A DNA stretch of 64,000 bases from the NCBI RefSeq assembly GCF_004216755.1, contig NZ_SGWZ01000001.1, positions 1,178,001 to 1,242,000 of the forward strand. The letters are read 5' to 3'. The DNA is from Kerstersia gyiorum (GTDB taxonomy: Bacteria; Pseudomonadota; Gammaproteobacteria; Burkholderiales; Burkholderiaceae_B). Positions within the stretch are counted from its first letter, which is position 1; each line of letters begins with the position of its first letter. The notes beneath the pieces are model-generated. The model saw only the letters and a program-made list of their open reading frames with translations, was not told the DNA's origin and ran no database searches. Of this stretch, positions 24,847 through 34,830 are shown in pieces. Both the position numbers and the translations under genes were made by a program.

Positions 24847-25308
24847 GGAAAGACCTCAGTCAGAGATGGGCAGTAAGGGAGAAAGGCAGTGGAATGGCGG
24901 TCCGTACGGCGTCGGACGGGCTGCTCGGGCGCGACCGCAAGCATATTGAAATAGTATGACTGTTCAATGACCGGGCCTTCAAGCGCGGCGCAGACTGGCG
25001 CAGCCGATCTCCCGACCATGGGCCCCACCGTGGTGCACGGCGTCACGCCTGGCACAGCCCATGCGCCGGAAAGCCGCATGAATGCGGGTTTTGTGTCGCG
25101 ATTGATATCTGTACGCGTCATGGTCAGGCTGAAAATTGGCGGTTTTCGCTGCTTCTTGGTAGTGACCCTATCTAGGGCATTCCCCTAGTGCATCGCGCAC
25201 CGTCATCGTGCACAATTGCGTCCATGCAGGTGAGGAGACATGCCCTGCAAGGGGCAGCGAACCGGCGTGATCCGGCTGATAAAAACCATAAAACCAGCAG
25301 TACCCTAT
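24847..25308. other. Intergenic region between ppk2 and the arsR-type gene terminator
   Basis: About 460 bp. It contains the ppk2 promoter candidate and a small palindrome CTAGGG/CCCTAG (25172-25177, 25183-25188). No open frame with a ribosome site or family resemblance was found. Confidence 0.5.
24940..24967 (-). promoter_or_regulatory. Candidate sigma-70 promoter of ppk2
   Basis: Minus strand: TTGAAC (complement of 24962-24967), 16-base spacer, TATGCT (complement of 24940-24945), about 95 bp upstream of the ATG. Confidence 0.5.
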
Positions 25309-25352
25309 AAAAAGAAGAAAGCAGAAAGGCCAGCGCAAGCTGGCCTTTCTGC
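25309..25352 (-). terminator. Strong terminator of the BigR-like repressor gene
   Basis: A 14-bp perfect stem: left arm GCAGAAAGGCCAGC (25321-25334), loop GCAA, right arm 25339-25352. On the minus strand it runs into TTTCTTCTTTTT. Confidence 0.9.
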
Positions 25353-25392
25353 ATTTCCGCTGCCATTTTTGCATCGCGGGCCTGCGGATGTT

Positions 25393-25722
25393 TCAGCGTG
25401 GGGCGCAGTAGATCTCCCATAGCGTGCGCATTACCTGCACGACATTCTCATTGGCCAGTTTGTAGTAAACGAATTTCCCTTCCTTTTCCGTTGCTACCAG
25501 GCCTTCCTGGCGCAGCACGCCCAGTTGTTGCGACAAGGTGGGTTGCCGAATGCCGGTAGCGTTTTCCAGTTCTCCAACATTGAGGCGCTGGCGCGAGGCG
25601 ATCTGGCACAGCAGCATCAGCCGGTCTTCATTGGCCAGTGCCTTGAGCAGCGCGCATGCCTGGCCGGCGTGTTCGCGCAGCTGTTCCGGGGTCATGTCAA
25701 AAGCCTGGGCTGTTGTTTGCAT
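25393..25722 (-). CDS. ArsR/SmtB-family repressor, BigR/SqrR-like (sulfane-sulfur sensor type)
   Basis: A 109-residue winged helix: ALLKALANEDRLMLLCQIA opens the fold, the recognition helix is RQPTLSQQLGVLRQEGLVATEKEGKFVYYKL. Counting from ATG 25722, Cys39 (in LMLLCQIA) and Cys106 (EIYCAPR) sit where BigR/SqrR carry the Cys pair that forms a disulfide or polysulfide bridge; metal-site residues of ArsR are absent. A TTG at 25734 could add four residues. It is divergent from a rhodanese gene, the standard context for persulfide-responsive control of sulfide detoxification. It probably represses both. Confidence 0.88.
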   Translation of the reverse strand: MQTTAQAFDMTPEQLREHAGQACALLKALANEDRLMLLCQIASRQRLNVGELENATGIRQPTLSQQLGVLRQEGLVATEKEGKFVYYKLANENVVQVMRTLWEIYCAPR

Positions 25723-25734
25723 GTCTGACGTCAA

Positions 25735-25790
25735 ATTATTAAGAAAACTATATAATATGAATTAATATATTGATGGCCTGGCCAGGCAAC
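25735..25790. promoter_or_regulatory. AT-rich control region between repressor and rhodanese genes
   Basis: Positions 25739-25772 are almost entirely A/T (including CTATATAATATG and TTAATATATTG) in a GC-rich genome. BigR-type repressors bind AT-rich imperfect palindromes near the -10 element, and this stretch directly precedes the repressor start. The exact operator cannot be drawn by eye. Confidence 0.5.
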
Positions 25791-25923
25791 AAACTTTTCT
25801 TGCCAAGGCGAGGGTCCGCAGCAAGGGCGGCTGGCGGGCATGGCATATCTTCGCACATGGCTGGGTATGCTGGCCCGAAGCGGAGGCTGCCTGCAATCTT
25901 AGGCTTTGCCAGGAGTATTGAAT

Positions 25924-26448
25924 ATGTCATTACCGTTGCTTTCTCCCCAGGCGGCGCGCGAGCAGATGGCTCAGGGTGCTTTGCTGGTCGATATTCGTAG
26001 CATGGATGAATATGCGCGTGAACATATCAGCGACGCACGTCCTATCCCGATGACGCAATTGCTGGCCGGTGCCGGGGTTTCCGGTGTGCCGGCGGTTATC
26101 TTCCATTGCCGCTCCGGCAATCGCACACGACTCAATGCTGGGGCCCTGGCGGCATGCACGGATTGCCAGGCCTATGTGCTGGAAGGTGGTCTGGACGCCT
26201 GGAAGAAGGCGGGCCTGCCGGTAGTCATGGATGCCTCCCAGCCCATGGAACTGCAACGCCAGGTGCAGATCGCGGCAGGGACGATGATCTTGCTGGGAAC
26301 CATTCTGGGCGCAACGGTTTCCCCGTTGTTTTATCTCGTGCCCGGATTCATGGGCGGCGGGCTCGTGTTCGCCGGTGCTTCCGGGTTCTGCGGGCTGGCC
26401 AGGCTGCTCATGAAAATGCCCTGGAACCGCCGTGCACTCATCGGCTGA
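25924..26448 (+). CDS. Rhodanese with C-terminal DUF2892 membrane domain (YgaP-like)
   Basis: 174 residues. The rhodanese domain (about 1-105) has the active-site loop C-R-S-G-N-R-T (Cys about 66) after AVIFH, and LEGGLDAWKKAGLPV. It is followed by two hydrophobic hairpin segments (AAGTMILLGTILGATVS and FYLVPGFMGGGLVFAGASGF) of the DUF2892 type. This layout is that of E. coli YgaP, an inner-membrane sulfurtransferase. AGGAG lies 8 bases before ATG 25924. Probably controlled by the divergent BigR-like repressor. Confidence 0.92.
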   Translation: MSLPLLSPQAAREQMAQGALLVDIRSMDEYAREHISDARPIPMTQLLAGAGVSGVPAVIFHCRSGNRTRLNAGALAACTDCQAYVLEGGLDAWKKAGLPVVMDASQPMELQRQVQIAAGTMILLGTILGATVSPLFYLVPGFMGGGLVFAGASGFCGLARLLMKMPWNRRALIG

Positions 26449-26502
26449 GGCTGCGGTGGGCGAGGCCAGGTTCATATCTCAAGTTGAATGAAGGAAAAGA
26501 CC

Positions 26503-26709
26503 ATGAAGAGCAATGTCGGTGGAATGGACCGGGTGCTGCGTGTTGTTATCGGCCTGGTATTGATCGTGCTGGCGGCAGCCGGCGTCATCGGCTGGTGGGG
26601 GTGGCTGGGGGTGCTACCGCTGCTGACGGGGCTGGCGCGCTACTGCCCTCTCTACCGGCTGCTGGGGTTGAGTACCTGCCCTTTGCAAGCGAGGAAAAAA
26701 ACGCACTAA
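26503..26709 (+). CDS. DUF2892 small inner-membrane protein
   Basis: A 68-residue protein: MKSNVGGMDRVLRVVIGLVL begins the typical DUF2892 sequence, with two transmembrane stretches and the ending YCPLYRLLGLSTCPL with two cysteines. It is 54 bp behind the rhodanese gene. The two Cys near the second membrane helix recur in sulfur-handling relatives, so it likely belongs to the same module; exact role unknown. Confidence 0.88.
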   Translation: MKSNVGGMDRVLRVVIGLVLIVLAAAGVIGWWGWLGVLPLLTGLARYCPLYRLLGLSTCPLQARKKTH

Positions 26710-26725
26710 GAGGAAGCGCATTAAG

Positions 26726-26745
26726 AGGCCTCCCAAGGGGGGCCT
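26726..26745 (+). terminator. Hairpin after the sulfur module
   Basis: AGGCCTCCC/GGGGGGCCT (26726-26734, 26737-26745), 8-9 bp with one G-T pair and a very short loop, no T-run. A possible end of the rhodanese-DUF2892 transcript. Confidence 0.4.
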
Positions 26746-26796
26746 GAGGAACCCGCCCGCGGCCAGGGCGGCGCGGGCGGAAGTTCCGTGGGGGCT

Positions 26797-27648
26797 TCAG
26801 TCGTCGTCGTGCGTGCCGTCCAGGCTGGACAACAGCACCAGGACGGCGCCAGCGCCGCCATCGGCCTCGCGGCCCTGGGCAAATGCCTGCACATCAGGAT
26901 ATTGCACCAGCCAGGTTTTCACCTTTTCGCGCAGCACGGGCTGTTGCTCGGGTGAGCCCAGGCCCTTGCCATGGATGACGCGCACGCCACGGTGGCCCTG
27001 GATACGGCTTTGGGCCAGAAAGGGCAGCAAGGCCTGGCGGGCGTTGTCCACCGTCATGCCGTGCAGGTCGATTTCCGCGCGGAAGGGCCATTTGCCGCGC
27101 CGCAGGCGCTTGATGGTGTCGGGCGCCATGCCGGCGCGCAGGTAGGCCGTCCCATTCTCGATGAGGCGTGCGGCAATGTATTCATCCGAAACGGCCGGGG
27201 CGGGAATGTGCGCTTCCTCCAGCGTGGTCACGCCGGCGGCTGCCTGGCGCTTGCGCAACTGTTCATCGGACGGCGCGGCACGGTAGACCCGGGTGTTGAC
27301 GTCGCGGCCCTGGCGGATGGGCGTGACCCCAGCCATGCTGCGCAGCAGTAGCGTGAAATCATCTTCACCGGCTTGCGGGCGATAAGTTTCGGCAGCGGGT
27401 TCCGGTTTTGCGCCTGGGGCGGCAGGCTGGACGGCGGGGCGGGCCGCTTGCCTGGCGGCTGCCTGGGCCGCCGCCGTGGCACGGTCTGCCGCACGGCTGT
27501 CCGCCGCCCTGGACGGGGCGGCGGCCGCAGTCTGGCGTGCAGCCAGCCGCTGTCGCGCCAGCAATTGCTCGTCGCGTTCGCGCGCTTGCTGGTGCAGGCG
27601 TTTCAGGTCTTCCAGGTTGCCTTTCAGCGGTTTGTTGCGCGTACTCAT
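26797..27648 (-). CDS. Smr-domain protein
   Basis: 283 residues. A charged N-terminus, a long Ala/Arg/Pro-rich low-complexity middle (about 35-85), a DUF2027-like region with DDFTLLLRSMAGVTPIRQ, and a C-terminal Smr domain (about 195-280) with the DLHGMT signature and GHRGVRVIHGKGLGS. Smr domains are nicking endonuclease/RNase-like and linked to DNA repair or ribosome rescue. The start ATG 27648 overlaps the trxB stop by 4 bp, so the two are translationally coupled. Confidence 0.9.
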   Translation of the reverse strand: MSTRNKPLKGNLEDLKRLHQQARERDEQLLARQRLAARQTAAAAPSRAADSRAADRATAAAQAAARQAARPAVQPAAPGAKPEPAAETYRPQAGEDDFTLLLRSMAGVTPIRQGRDVNTRVYRAAPSDEQLRKRQAAAGVTTLEEAHIPAPAVSDEYIAARLIENGTAYLRAGMAPDTIKRLRRGKWPFRAEIDLHGMTVDNARQALLPFLAQSRIQGHRGVRVIHGKGLGSPEQQPVLREKVKTWLVQYPDVQAFAQGREADGGAGAVLVLLSSLDGTHDDD

Positions 27649-28607
27649 TTCTGCGCTTCGTTGTCCAGCCAGCGCTGGGCGTCGAGCGCTGCCATGCAAC
27701 CGGTACCGGCGCTGGTGATGGCTTGGCGGTAGACGTGATCCTGCACATCGCCGGCAGCGAAGACGCCAGGTACCGACGTCATGGTGGCAAAGCCGTTCTG
27801 ACCGCTGCGCGTGATGATGTAGCCATCCTTCATCTGCAGCTGGCCAACGAAAAGGTCGGTGTTCGGGTGGTGGCCGATGGCGATAAAGGCGCCCTTCACG
27901 TCCAGCTTGCTGGTCTGGCCGGTCTGTACGTCGCGCAACTGCACCCCGGTCACGCCGCTTTCGTCGCCCAGCACTTCGTCGAGCTCATGGAACAGCTTGA
28001 GGGAAATATTGCCCGAGCGGACTTTCTCCATCAGCTTGTCGACCAGAATGGGCTCGGCGCGGAAAGAATCACGGCGGTGCACCACCGTAACGTTGCGGCA
28101 GATGTTGGACAGATACAGGGCTTCTTCCACGGCGGTATTGCCGCCGCCCACGACGATGACGTCCTGGTTCTTGTAGAAAAAGCCGTCGCAGGTGGCGCAG
28201 CCCGACACGCCGCGGCCCATGAACGCGGTTTCCGAGGGCAGGCCCAGGTACTTGGCGGATGCGCCGGTGGCCAGGATGACGGCATCGGCGGTGTAATCGG
28301 TGCCGCTGTCGCCGTGCAGGCGGAACGGGCGGGCGCTGAAGTCGACCTTGTCGATCTGGTCAAATACGATTTCCGTATTGAACCGTTCGGCATGCTTCTG
28401 GAAGCGTTCCATCAGTTCGGGGCCTTGCACGCCGAGCGGATCGGCAGGCCAGTTGTCGACTTCCGTCGTGGTCATCAGCTGGCCGCCCTGGGCCAGGCCG
28501 GTGACCAGCATGGGCTGCAGATTGGCACGGGCGGCGTAGACGGCGGCGGTGTAGCCGGCGGGGCCGGAACCCAGGATCAGTACTTTGGCGTGTTTGGTCG
28601 TGGACAT
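27645..28607 (-). CDS. trxB: Thioredoxin reductase
   Basis: NADPH-dependent flavoenzyme that reduces thioredoxin. 320 residues from ATG 28607 (a TTG nine bases earlier is in frame). FAD motif GSGPAG (13-18), redox-active CATC (137-140) followed by DGFF, NADPH motif VVGGGNTAVEEA, and the C-terminal FAD motif GVFAAGDVQD. It starts 50 bp from the divergent ftsK and overlaps the smr-domain gene. Confidence 0.97.
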   Translation of the reverse strand: MSTTKHAKVLILGSGPAGYTAAVYAARANLQPMLVTGLAQGGQLMTTTEVDNWPADPLGVQGPELMERFQKHAERFNTEIVFDQIDKVDFSARPFRLHGDSGTDYTADAVILATGASAKYLGLPSETAFMGRGVSGCATCDGFFYKNQDVIVVGGGNTAVEEALYLSNICRNVTVVHRRDSFRAEPILVDKLMEKVRSGNISLKLFHELDEVLGDESGVTGVQLRDVQTGQTSKLDVKGAFIAIGHHPNTDLFVGQLQMKDGYIITRSGQNGFATMTSVPGVFAAGDVQDHVYRQAITSAGTGCMAALDAQRWLDNEAQK

Positions 28608-28657
28608 GGCTGACAAGGTTTACATTCGTTGAACAGTGCAGCAATTATAATGACCCC

Positions 28658-31054
28658 ATGCCGCGCATACCTGTTTCCAAATCCCGCGCGTCGCGGGTAA
28701 CACGTTCCTCTCGTTCGTCCCGGAATACGCGCAACGGCCCATCGCCGCTGCAGAGCCGTCTTTCCTCGCTGTTCCGCGAAGCTCGCTGGATTCTGTTTGC
28801 ATTCCTGGCCGTCTGGCTGGGCATCAGCCTGTATACCTGGAGCAGCCAGGATCCTGGCTGGATGCGTTCGTCCATGCCAGGCGTGGAAGTTACAAATATG
28901 GGAGGCGTTGCGGGTGCGCACGTAGCTGATGTCCTGTTGCTGGTGTTCGGTTTCTCGGCCTGGTGGTGGGTCGTGCTGCTGGCGCAGCGCGTGCGGGCAG
29001 GCTATCGCCGGCTGGCGCGCATGTTTGGCCTGCAGGCCGAGGATGAAGCCGACAGCGAGCTGCCGCGTGTACGCTGGGAGCAGGGGCTGGGGTTCGGCCT
29101 GATACTGCTGGGCTCGGTCGGCCTGGAGGCCTTGCGTTTCTATTCCTGGGGCATGGACCTGCCTGCCGCCAGTTCGACCGCCAGCGGCGCAGGCGGCGTC
29201 ATCGGGCAATTGCTCAAGGGCGGCTTGCAGGAAATCATAGGCTTCACCGGCAGCACGCTGGCATTGCTGGTGATCATGGCCATTGGCCTGAGCCTGTTCT
29301 TCGGCTTTTCCTGGGTCCGCCTGGCGGAGCGCATCGGTTTCCTGATCGAAACGGTCATCTGCCGCATACGCGATGCCTATGTGGCGCGCCAGGACAGGCG
29401 CGTGGGCGCGGTGGCGAAGGCCGAACGCGAGGAGCAGGTCGTGGCCAAGCAGGAAAAAATGGTGCACGAACCGGTGCGCATCGAGCCTGCCGTGCGCGAG
29501 GTGCAGAAGTCGCCCAGGGTGGAAAAAGAAAAGCAGCAGACCCTCTTTACCGATGCCGTGCAGGGCGACCTGCCAGCACTGAACCTGCTGGACCCGGCGC
29601 CTGAAGCGCAGGAAACCGTCTCGCAGGAAACCATCGAATACACCTCGCGCCTGATCGAAAAGAAGCTGGCGGATTTCGGCGTGCAGGTGACGGTCGTGGC
29701 GGCCCAGGCCGGGCCTGTCATCACTCGTTACGAAATCGAGCCCGCCACGGGGGTGAAGGGCAGCCAGATCGTCAACCTGGCCAAGGATCTGGCCCGTGCT
29801 CTGAGCATGGTCAATATCCGCGTCGTCGAAACTATTCCAGGCAAGAACCTGATGGGGCTGGAATTGCCCAATCCGCGCCGGCAAATGGTGAAGCTGTCGG
29901 AGATCTTGGGCTCCCGCACCTATCACGACAGTGCTTCGGTGCTGACCATGGCGCTGGGCAAGGACATCGCCGGCAACCCGGTCGTGGCCGACCTGGCCCG
30001 CATGCCGCACGTACTGGTCGCCGGCACCACCGGTTCGGGTAAGTCGGTGGGGATCAATGCCATGATCCTGTCGCTGCTGTACAAGGCGGATGCCAACCAC
30101 ACGCGCCTGATCCTGATCGACCCGAAGATGCTGGAAATGAGCGTCTACGAAGGTATTCCGCACCTGCTGGCGCCGGTCGTGACCGACATGCGCCAGGCAG
30201 CCAATGCGCTGAACTGGTGCGTCAATGAAATGGAAAAGCGCTACCGGCTGATGAGTAAGCTGGGCGTGCGCAACCTGGCCGGCTACAACGCCAAGATACG
30301 CGAGGCAGAGAAGCGCGAGGAAAATATCCCCAATCCTTTCTCGCTGACGCCGGATGCCCCCGAGCCCCTGGGCCATCTGCCGCATATCGTGGTGTTCATC
30401 GACGAGCTGGCCGACCTCATGATGGTGGTGGGCAAGAAGATCGAAGAATTGATCGCCCGCCTGGCGCAAAAGGCGCGGGCTGCCGGGATACACCTGGTGC
30501 TGGCGACGCAGCGGCCCAGCGTGGATGTCATTACCGGCCTGATCAAGGCGAACATCCCGACCCGCATTGCATTCCAGGTTTCGTCCAAGATCGACTCTCG
30601 TACCATTCTTGACCAGATGGGCGCGGAAACCCTGCTGGGGCAGGGTGACATGCTCTACATGCCGCCAGGCTCAGGTCTGCCCGAGCGTGTGCACGGTGCT
30701 TTTGTTTCTGATGACGAAGTGCACCGTGTCGTCGAATCCCTGAAGGAACAGGGCGAAGCCAACTATGTGGAAGGCCTGCTCGAAGGCGCCGTCGAGGGTG
30801 AAACCGGCGACGGCGTGAGCAGCGTGACTGGCTTTGCCGATGCCGAATCAGACCCGCTGTACGACCAGGCGGTGGAAATCGTGCTCAAGAACAAGCGCGC
30901 GTCGATTTCGCTGGTGCAGCGCCATTTGCGCATTGGATACAACCGCGCTGCACGCTTGCTGGAACAAATGGAAGTTGCCGGGGTCGTATCGCCCATGCAG
31001 TCCAATGGCAACCGTGAAATTCTCGCGCCCCGGCGTGACGACGACGCGGATTGA
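28658..31054 (+). CDS. ftsK: DNA translocase FtsK
   Basis: 798 residues. The N-terminal membrane domain has about four helices (the first around residues 45-62, the last near 205-225), which anchors it at the septum. A short linker (about 235-300, much shorter than in E. coli) leads to the alpha/beta RecA-like motor with Walker A GTTGSGKS (about 456-463) and Walker B IVVFIDELADLMM. The C-terminal gamma winged helix (YDQAVEIVLKNKRASISLVQ, then QMEVAGVVSPM) reads KOPS sites and activates XerCD. It is followed by lolA-rarA-serS, the common order in proteobacteria. Confidence 0.96.
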   Translation: MPRIPVSKSRASRVTRSSRSSRNTRNGPSPLQSRLSSLFREARWILFAFLAVWLGISLYTWSSQDPGWMRSSMPGVEVTNMGGVAGAHVADVLLLVFGFSAWWWVVLLAQRVRAGYRRLARMFGLQAEDEADSELPRVRWEQGLGFGLILLGSVGLEALRFYSWGMDLPAASSTASGAGGVIGQLLKGGLQEIIGFTGSTLALLVIMAIGLSLFFGFSWVRLAERIGFLIETVICRIRDAYVARQDRRVGAVAKAEREEQVVAKQEKMVHEPVRIEPAVREVQKSPRVEKEKQQTLFTDAVQGDLPALNLLDPAPEAQETVSQETIEYTSRLIEKKLADFGVQVTVVAAQAGPVITRYEIEPATGVKGSQIVNLAKDLARALSMVNIRVVETIPGKNLMGLELPNPRRQMVKLSEILGSRTYHDSASVLTMALGKDIAGNPVVADLARMPHVLVAGTTGSGKSVGINAMILSLLYKADANHTRLILIDPKMLEMSVYEGIPHLLAPVVTDMRQAANALNWCVNEMEKRYRLMSKLGVRNLAGYNAKIREAEKREENIPNPFSLTPDAPEPLGHLPHIVVFIDELADLMMVVGKKIEELIARLAQKARAAGIHLVLATQRPSVDVITGLIKANIPTRIAFQVSSKIDSRTILDQMGAETLLGQGDMLYMPPGSGLPERVHGAFVSDDEVHRVVESLKEQGEANYVEGLLEGAVEGETGDGVSSVTGFADAESDPLYDQAVEIVLKNKRASISLVQRHLRIGYNRAARLLEQMEVAGVVSPMQSNGNREILAPRRDDDAD

Positions 31055-31166
31055 TCTCGTGCCCTGGCGCCGGCCTTTGTGCCGGCGTCCCTCACCACAG
31101 GGAGGTGCGGCGCCTGGCGTCGCAGGAAAAATGAAGCACCGTAGCGTTTTTGGCTGGGAGGCCGGT

Positions 31167-31778
31167 ATGCGCAAGTGGATGTTGTTTGCGGTCCTGATGT
31201 GTTCCGCTTCGCTGGCCCGCGCCGACGCGCTGGCGCAGTTGCAGGCCTTTATCAATGGCGTGCAGGCGGCGCAAGGCAGCTTTACCCAGGTCGTGCAGGC
31301 CGAGGATGGCAGCCTGGCGCCGCAGCAGCAGGGCGATTTTGCCTTTCAGCGCCCGGGCCGGTTCCGCTGGGAAGTGAAGCAACCTTATGAACAACTGGTG
31401 CTGTCCGATGGCAGCGTGCTGCTGCAATATGATCCTGACTTGGAACAGATGACACAACGCCGCGTGGACGAAGCCATAGGCGCTTCTCCGGCGGCGATCC
31501 TGTTCGGTTCCGGCAAGCTGGATGACAATTTCGTCCTGACGCCGCGTCCGGCGCGCGCCGGTATGGAGTGGCTGCGAGCCACGCCGCGCCAGGCAGACGC
31601 CGGTTTTGAAAGCCTGGATATCGGCTTGCGTGACAACCTGCCCGTGGTGCTGGAAGTGCGCGACGGCTTCGGCCAGATGACGCGCATCGAATTGGACAAC
31701 CTGCGGACGGCCGGGCAATTGGATGACAGCCTGTTCTCCTTTGTGCCGCCGGCAGGGACGGACGTGGTGGTCATGTAA
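31167..31778 (+). CDS. lolA: Outer-membrane lipoprotein carrier protein LolA
   Basis: Periplasmic chaperone carrying lipoproteins from LolCDE to LolB. 203 residues with a signal peptide (MRKWMLFAVLMCSASLARA). Mature motifs are GSFTQVVQ, the RPGRFRWEVKQPYEQLVLSD block and a C-terminal FSFVPPAGTDVV. GGGAGG precedes ATG 31167. A GC hairpin (31068-31074/31081-31087) lies between ftsK and lolA. The stop overlaps the rarA start by one base (TAATG). Confidence 0.95.
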   Translation: MRKWMLFAVLMCSASLARADALAQLQAFINGVQAAQGSFTQVVQAEDGSLAPQQQGDFAFQRPGRFRWEVKQPYEQLVLSDGSVLLQYDPDLEQMTQRRVDEAIGASPAAILFGSGKLDDNFVLTPRPARAGMEWLRATPRQADAGFESLDIGLRDNLPVVLEVRDGFGQMTRIELDNLRTAGQLDDSLFSFVPPAGTDVVVM

Positions 31779-33121
31779 TGACGGCAGGGGATCTGTTCTC
31801 TCAGGCATTACCGGGCAGCGTGCCGTTGGCCGAGCGCCTGCGGCCGCGCAGCCTGGATGAAGTGGTCGGGCAGGAGCACCTGCTCGGGCCGGGCAAGCCG
31901 CTGCGCGTGGCTTTCGAATCAGGCCGCCCGCATTCGATGATTTTCTGGGGCCCGCCGGGGGTTGGCAAGACGACGCTGGCACGGCTCATGGCTGATGGCT
32001 TCGATGCGCATTTCATCGCCATTTCCGCCGTGCTGGGCGGCGTCAAGGATATTCGCGATGCCGTAGTGTCGGCGCAGGCAGCGCAGGGCCAGGGGCGGCG
32101 GACCATCCTGTTTGTTGACGAGGTCCACCGTTTCAACAAGGCGCAGCAGGATGCATTCCTGCCCTATGTCGAAAGCGGCCTGTTCACTTTCATCGGCGCC
32201 ACCACAGAGAACCCCTCGTTTGAAGTGAATTCGGCATTGTTGTCGCGGGCCCGCGTTTACGTGTTGCAGGCCCTCAATGGCGAGCAGCTGGCGAGCCTGG
32301 CGCGCCGGGCCGTCGAGGCATTCAATGCCGACCGCGCCGATGATACCGTGCCGGCGCTGAGCTTCGACGAGGACGCTATCGTGCAATTGGCCGGTTGGGC
32401 CGATGGCGATGCGCGCCGCCTGATCAATGCCGTGGAAGTGGTGGCGGAATCCGCGCTGGGGGCGGGCCGGGATACCGTCGACCCCGAATGGCTGGAAACC
32501 TCGCTATCGCAGAACCTGCGTCGTTTCGACAAAGGCGGCGATGCCTTCTACGATCAGATCAGCGCGTTGCACAAGTCGGTGCGCGGTTCCGACCCGGACG
32601 CATCGCTGTACTGGTTCGCCCGTATGCTCGATGGCGGGGCAGACCCGCGCTACCTGTCGCGGCGTATTGTGCGCATGGCTGTCGAAGATATCGGCCTGGC
32701 CGACCCGCGCGCGACAGAACTGGCTTTGAATGCCGCCGATATCTATGAACGCCTGGGCTCGCCCGAGGGGGAGCTGGCGTTGGCGCAGGCAGTGGTCTAT
32801 ATGGCCTGTGCGGCCAAGTCCAATGCGGTCTATAACGCTTATAAAGCGGCGCGCAAGTTTGCTGAAACCAACGGCAGCGCGCCTGTCCCCATCCATCTGC
32901 GCAATGCGCCGACCAAACTCATGAAAGCGCTGGGCCATGGCAAGGCCTATCGCTATGCTCACGACGAGCCGCACGGCTATGCCGCTGGCGAGAGCTATTT
33001 CCCGGACGGCATGAAGGCGCGCTTCTACCAGCCAACCGATCGCGGACTGGAAGCTAAAATTCAGCAGAAGCTGGCCTTTCTGCGTGAGCTGGATCGCGAA
33101 TCGCGTCGCAAGCCCTCTTGA
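31778..33121 (+). CDS. rarA: Replication-associated recombination protein RarA (MgsA)
   Basis: AAA+ ATPase related to clamp loaders, acting at stalled forks. 447 residues. Walker A GPPGVGKT (58-65), Walker B ILFVDEVHRFNKAQQD, sensor 1 GATTENPSFEVN, and the C-terminal tetramerisation domain with RHLRNAPTKLMKALGHGKAY-like sequence (here IHLRNAPTKLMKALGHGKAY). One-base overlap with lolA indicates coupled translation. Confidence 0.96.
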   Translation: MTAGDLFSQALPGSVPLAERLRPRSLDEVVGQEHLLGPGKPLRVAFESGRPHSMIFWGPPGVGKTTLARLMADGFDAHFIAISAVLGGVKDIRDAVVSAQAAQGQGRRTILFVDEVHRFNKAQQDAFLPYVESGLFTFIGATTENPSFEVNSALLSRARVYVLQALNGEQLASLARRAVEAFNADRADDTVPALSFDEDAIVQLAGWADGDARRLINAVEVVAESALGAGRDTVDPEWLETSLSQNLRRFDKGGDAFYDQISALHKSVRGSDPDASLYWFARMLDGGADPRYLSRRIVRMAVEDIGLADPRATELALNAADIYERLGSPEGELALAQAVVYMACAAKSNAVYNAYKAARKFAETNGSAPVPIHLRNAPTKLMKALGHGKAYRYAHDEPHGYAAGESYFPDGMKARFYQPTDRGLEAKIQQKLAFLRELDRESRRKPS

Positions 33122-33289
33122 TTCGGAGCGCTTGTCGCGCCTCTTGTTCGTGCCGCTGGTTTGTTGCATGGCGGCGGGCCGATTCACGTTATGCGCGCTT
33201 GCCCTTTCAGGGAGCGCGCCGGCGTGCAACAATCTCCGTTCCAGCCTCAGGGCTGGAGTCGATTCCTCATTACTCTGTTACTTTTCATC

Positions 33290-34609
<1,320 letters not shown>

Positions 34610-34717
34610 TCACCAGGCGCCGGCTCACCGGCGGGTTGCAGGTCCTGGCGGAGGCTGCTGGGCCATTGCATTGATCACGATGGCAGGCCGGCGTGCCGCC
34701 TGGAAAGAGAAATGAAA

Positions 34718-34740
34718 ATGGCCCTGGATTACAGGGCCAT
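34718..34740. terminator. Bidirectional terminator between serS and bfr
   Basis: A perfect 9-bp stem ATGGCCCTG/CAGGGCCAT (34718-34726, 34732-34740), loop GATTA. On the minus strand it continues TTTTCATTTCTC, which suits the end of bfr; on the plus strand the T content is weaker. Confidence 0.7.
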
Positions 34741-34830
34741 TCCATATTGCAAGCCGACCGGAGGCTACAGGCGGTTTGACCCGCCGGAAGGGGGGCCGTC
34801 AGCGGGTGTGTCGCCGGCGGCCGGTGGAAA

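Noticed and set aside
25172..25420. 82-codon minus-strand frame upstream of ppk2
   Set aside because: It runs through the terminator of the BigR-like gene and overlaps its 3' end; no ribosome site and no family resemblance.
28577..30493. 638-codon minus-strand open frame
   Set aside because: Antisense to ftsK, low-complexity composition, no motif.
33240..33289. T-box-like or riboswitch leader of serS
   Set aside because: Only a single 7-bp hairpin, no T-box sequence or terminator; T-boxes are not expected in this group.
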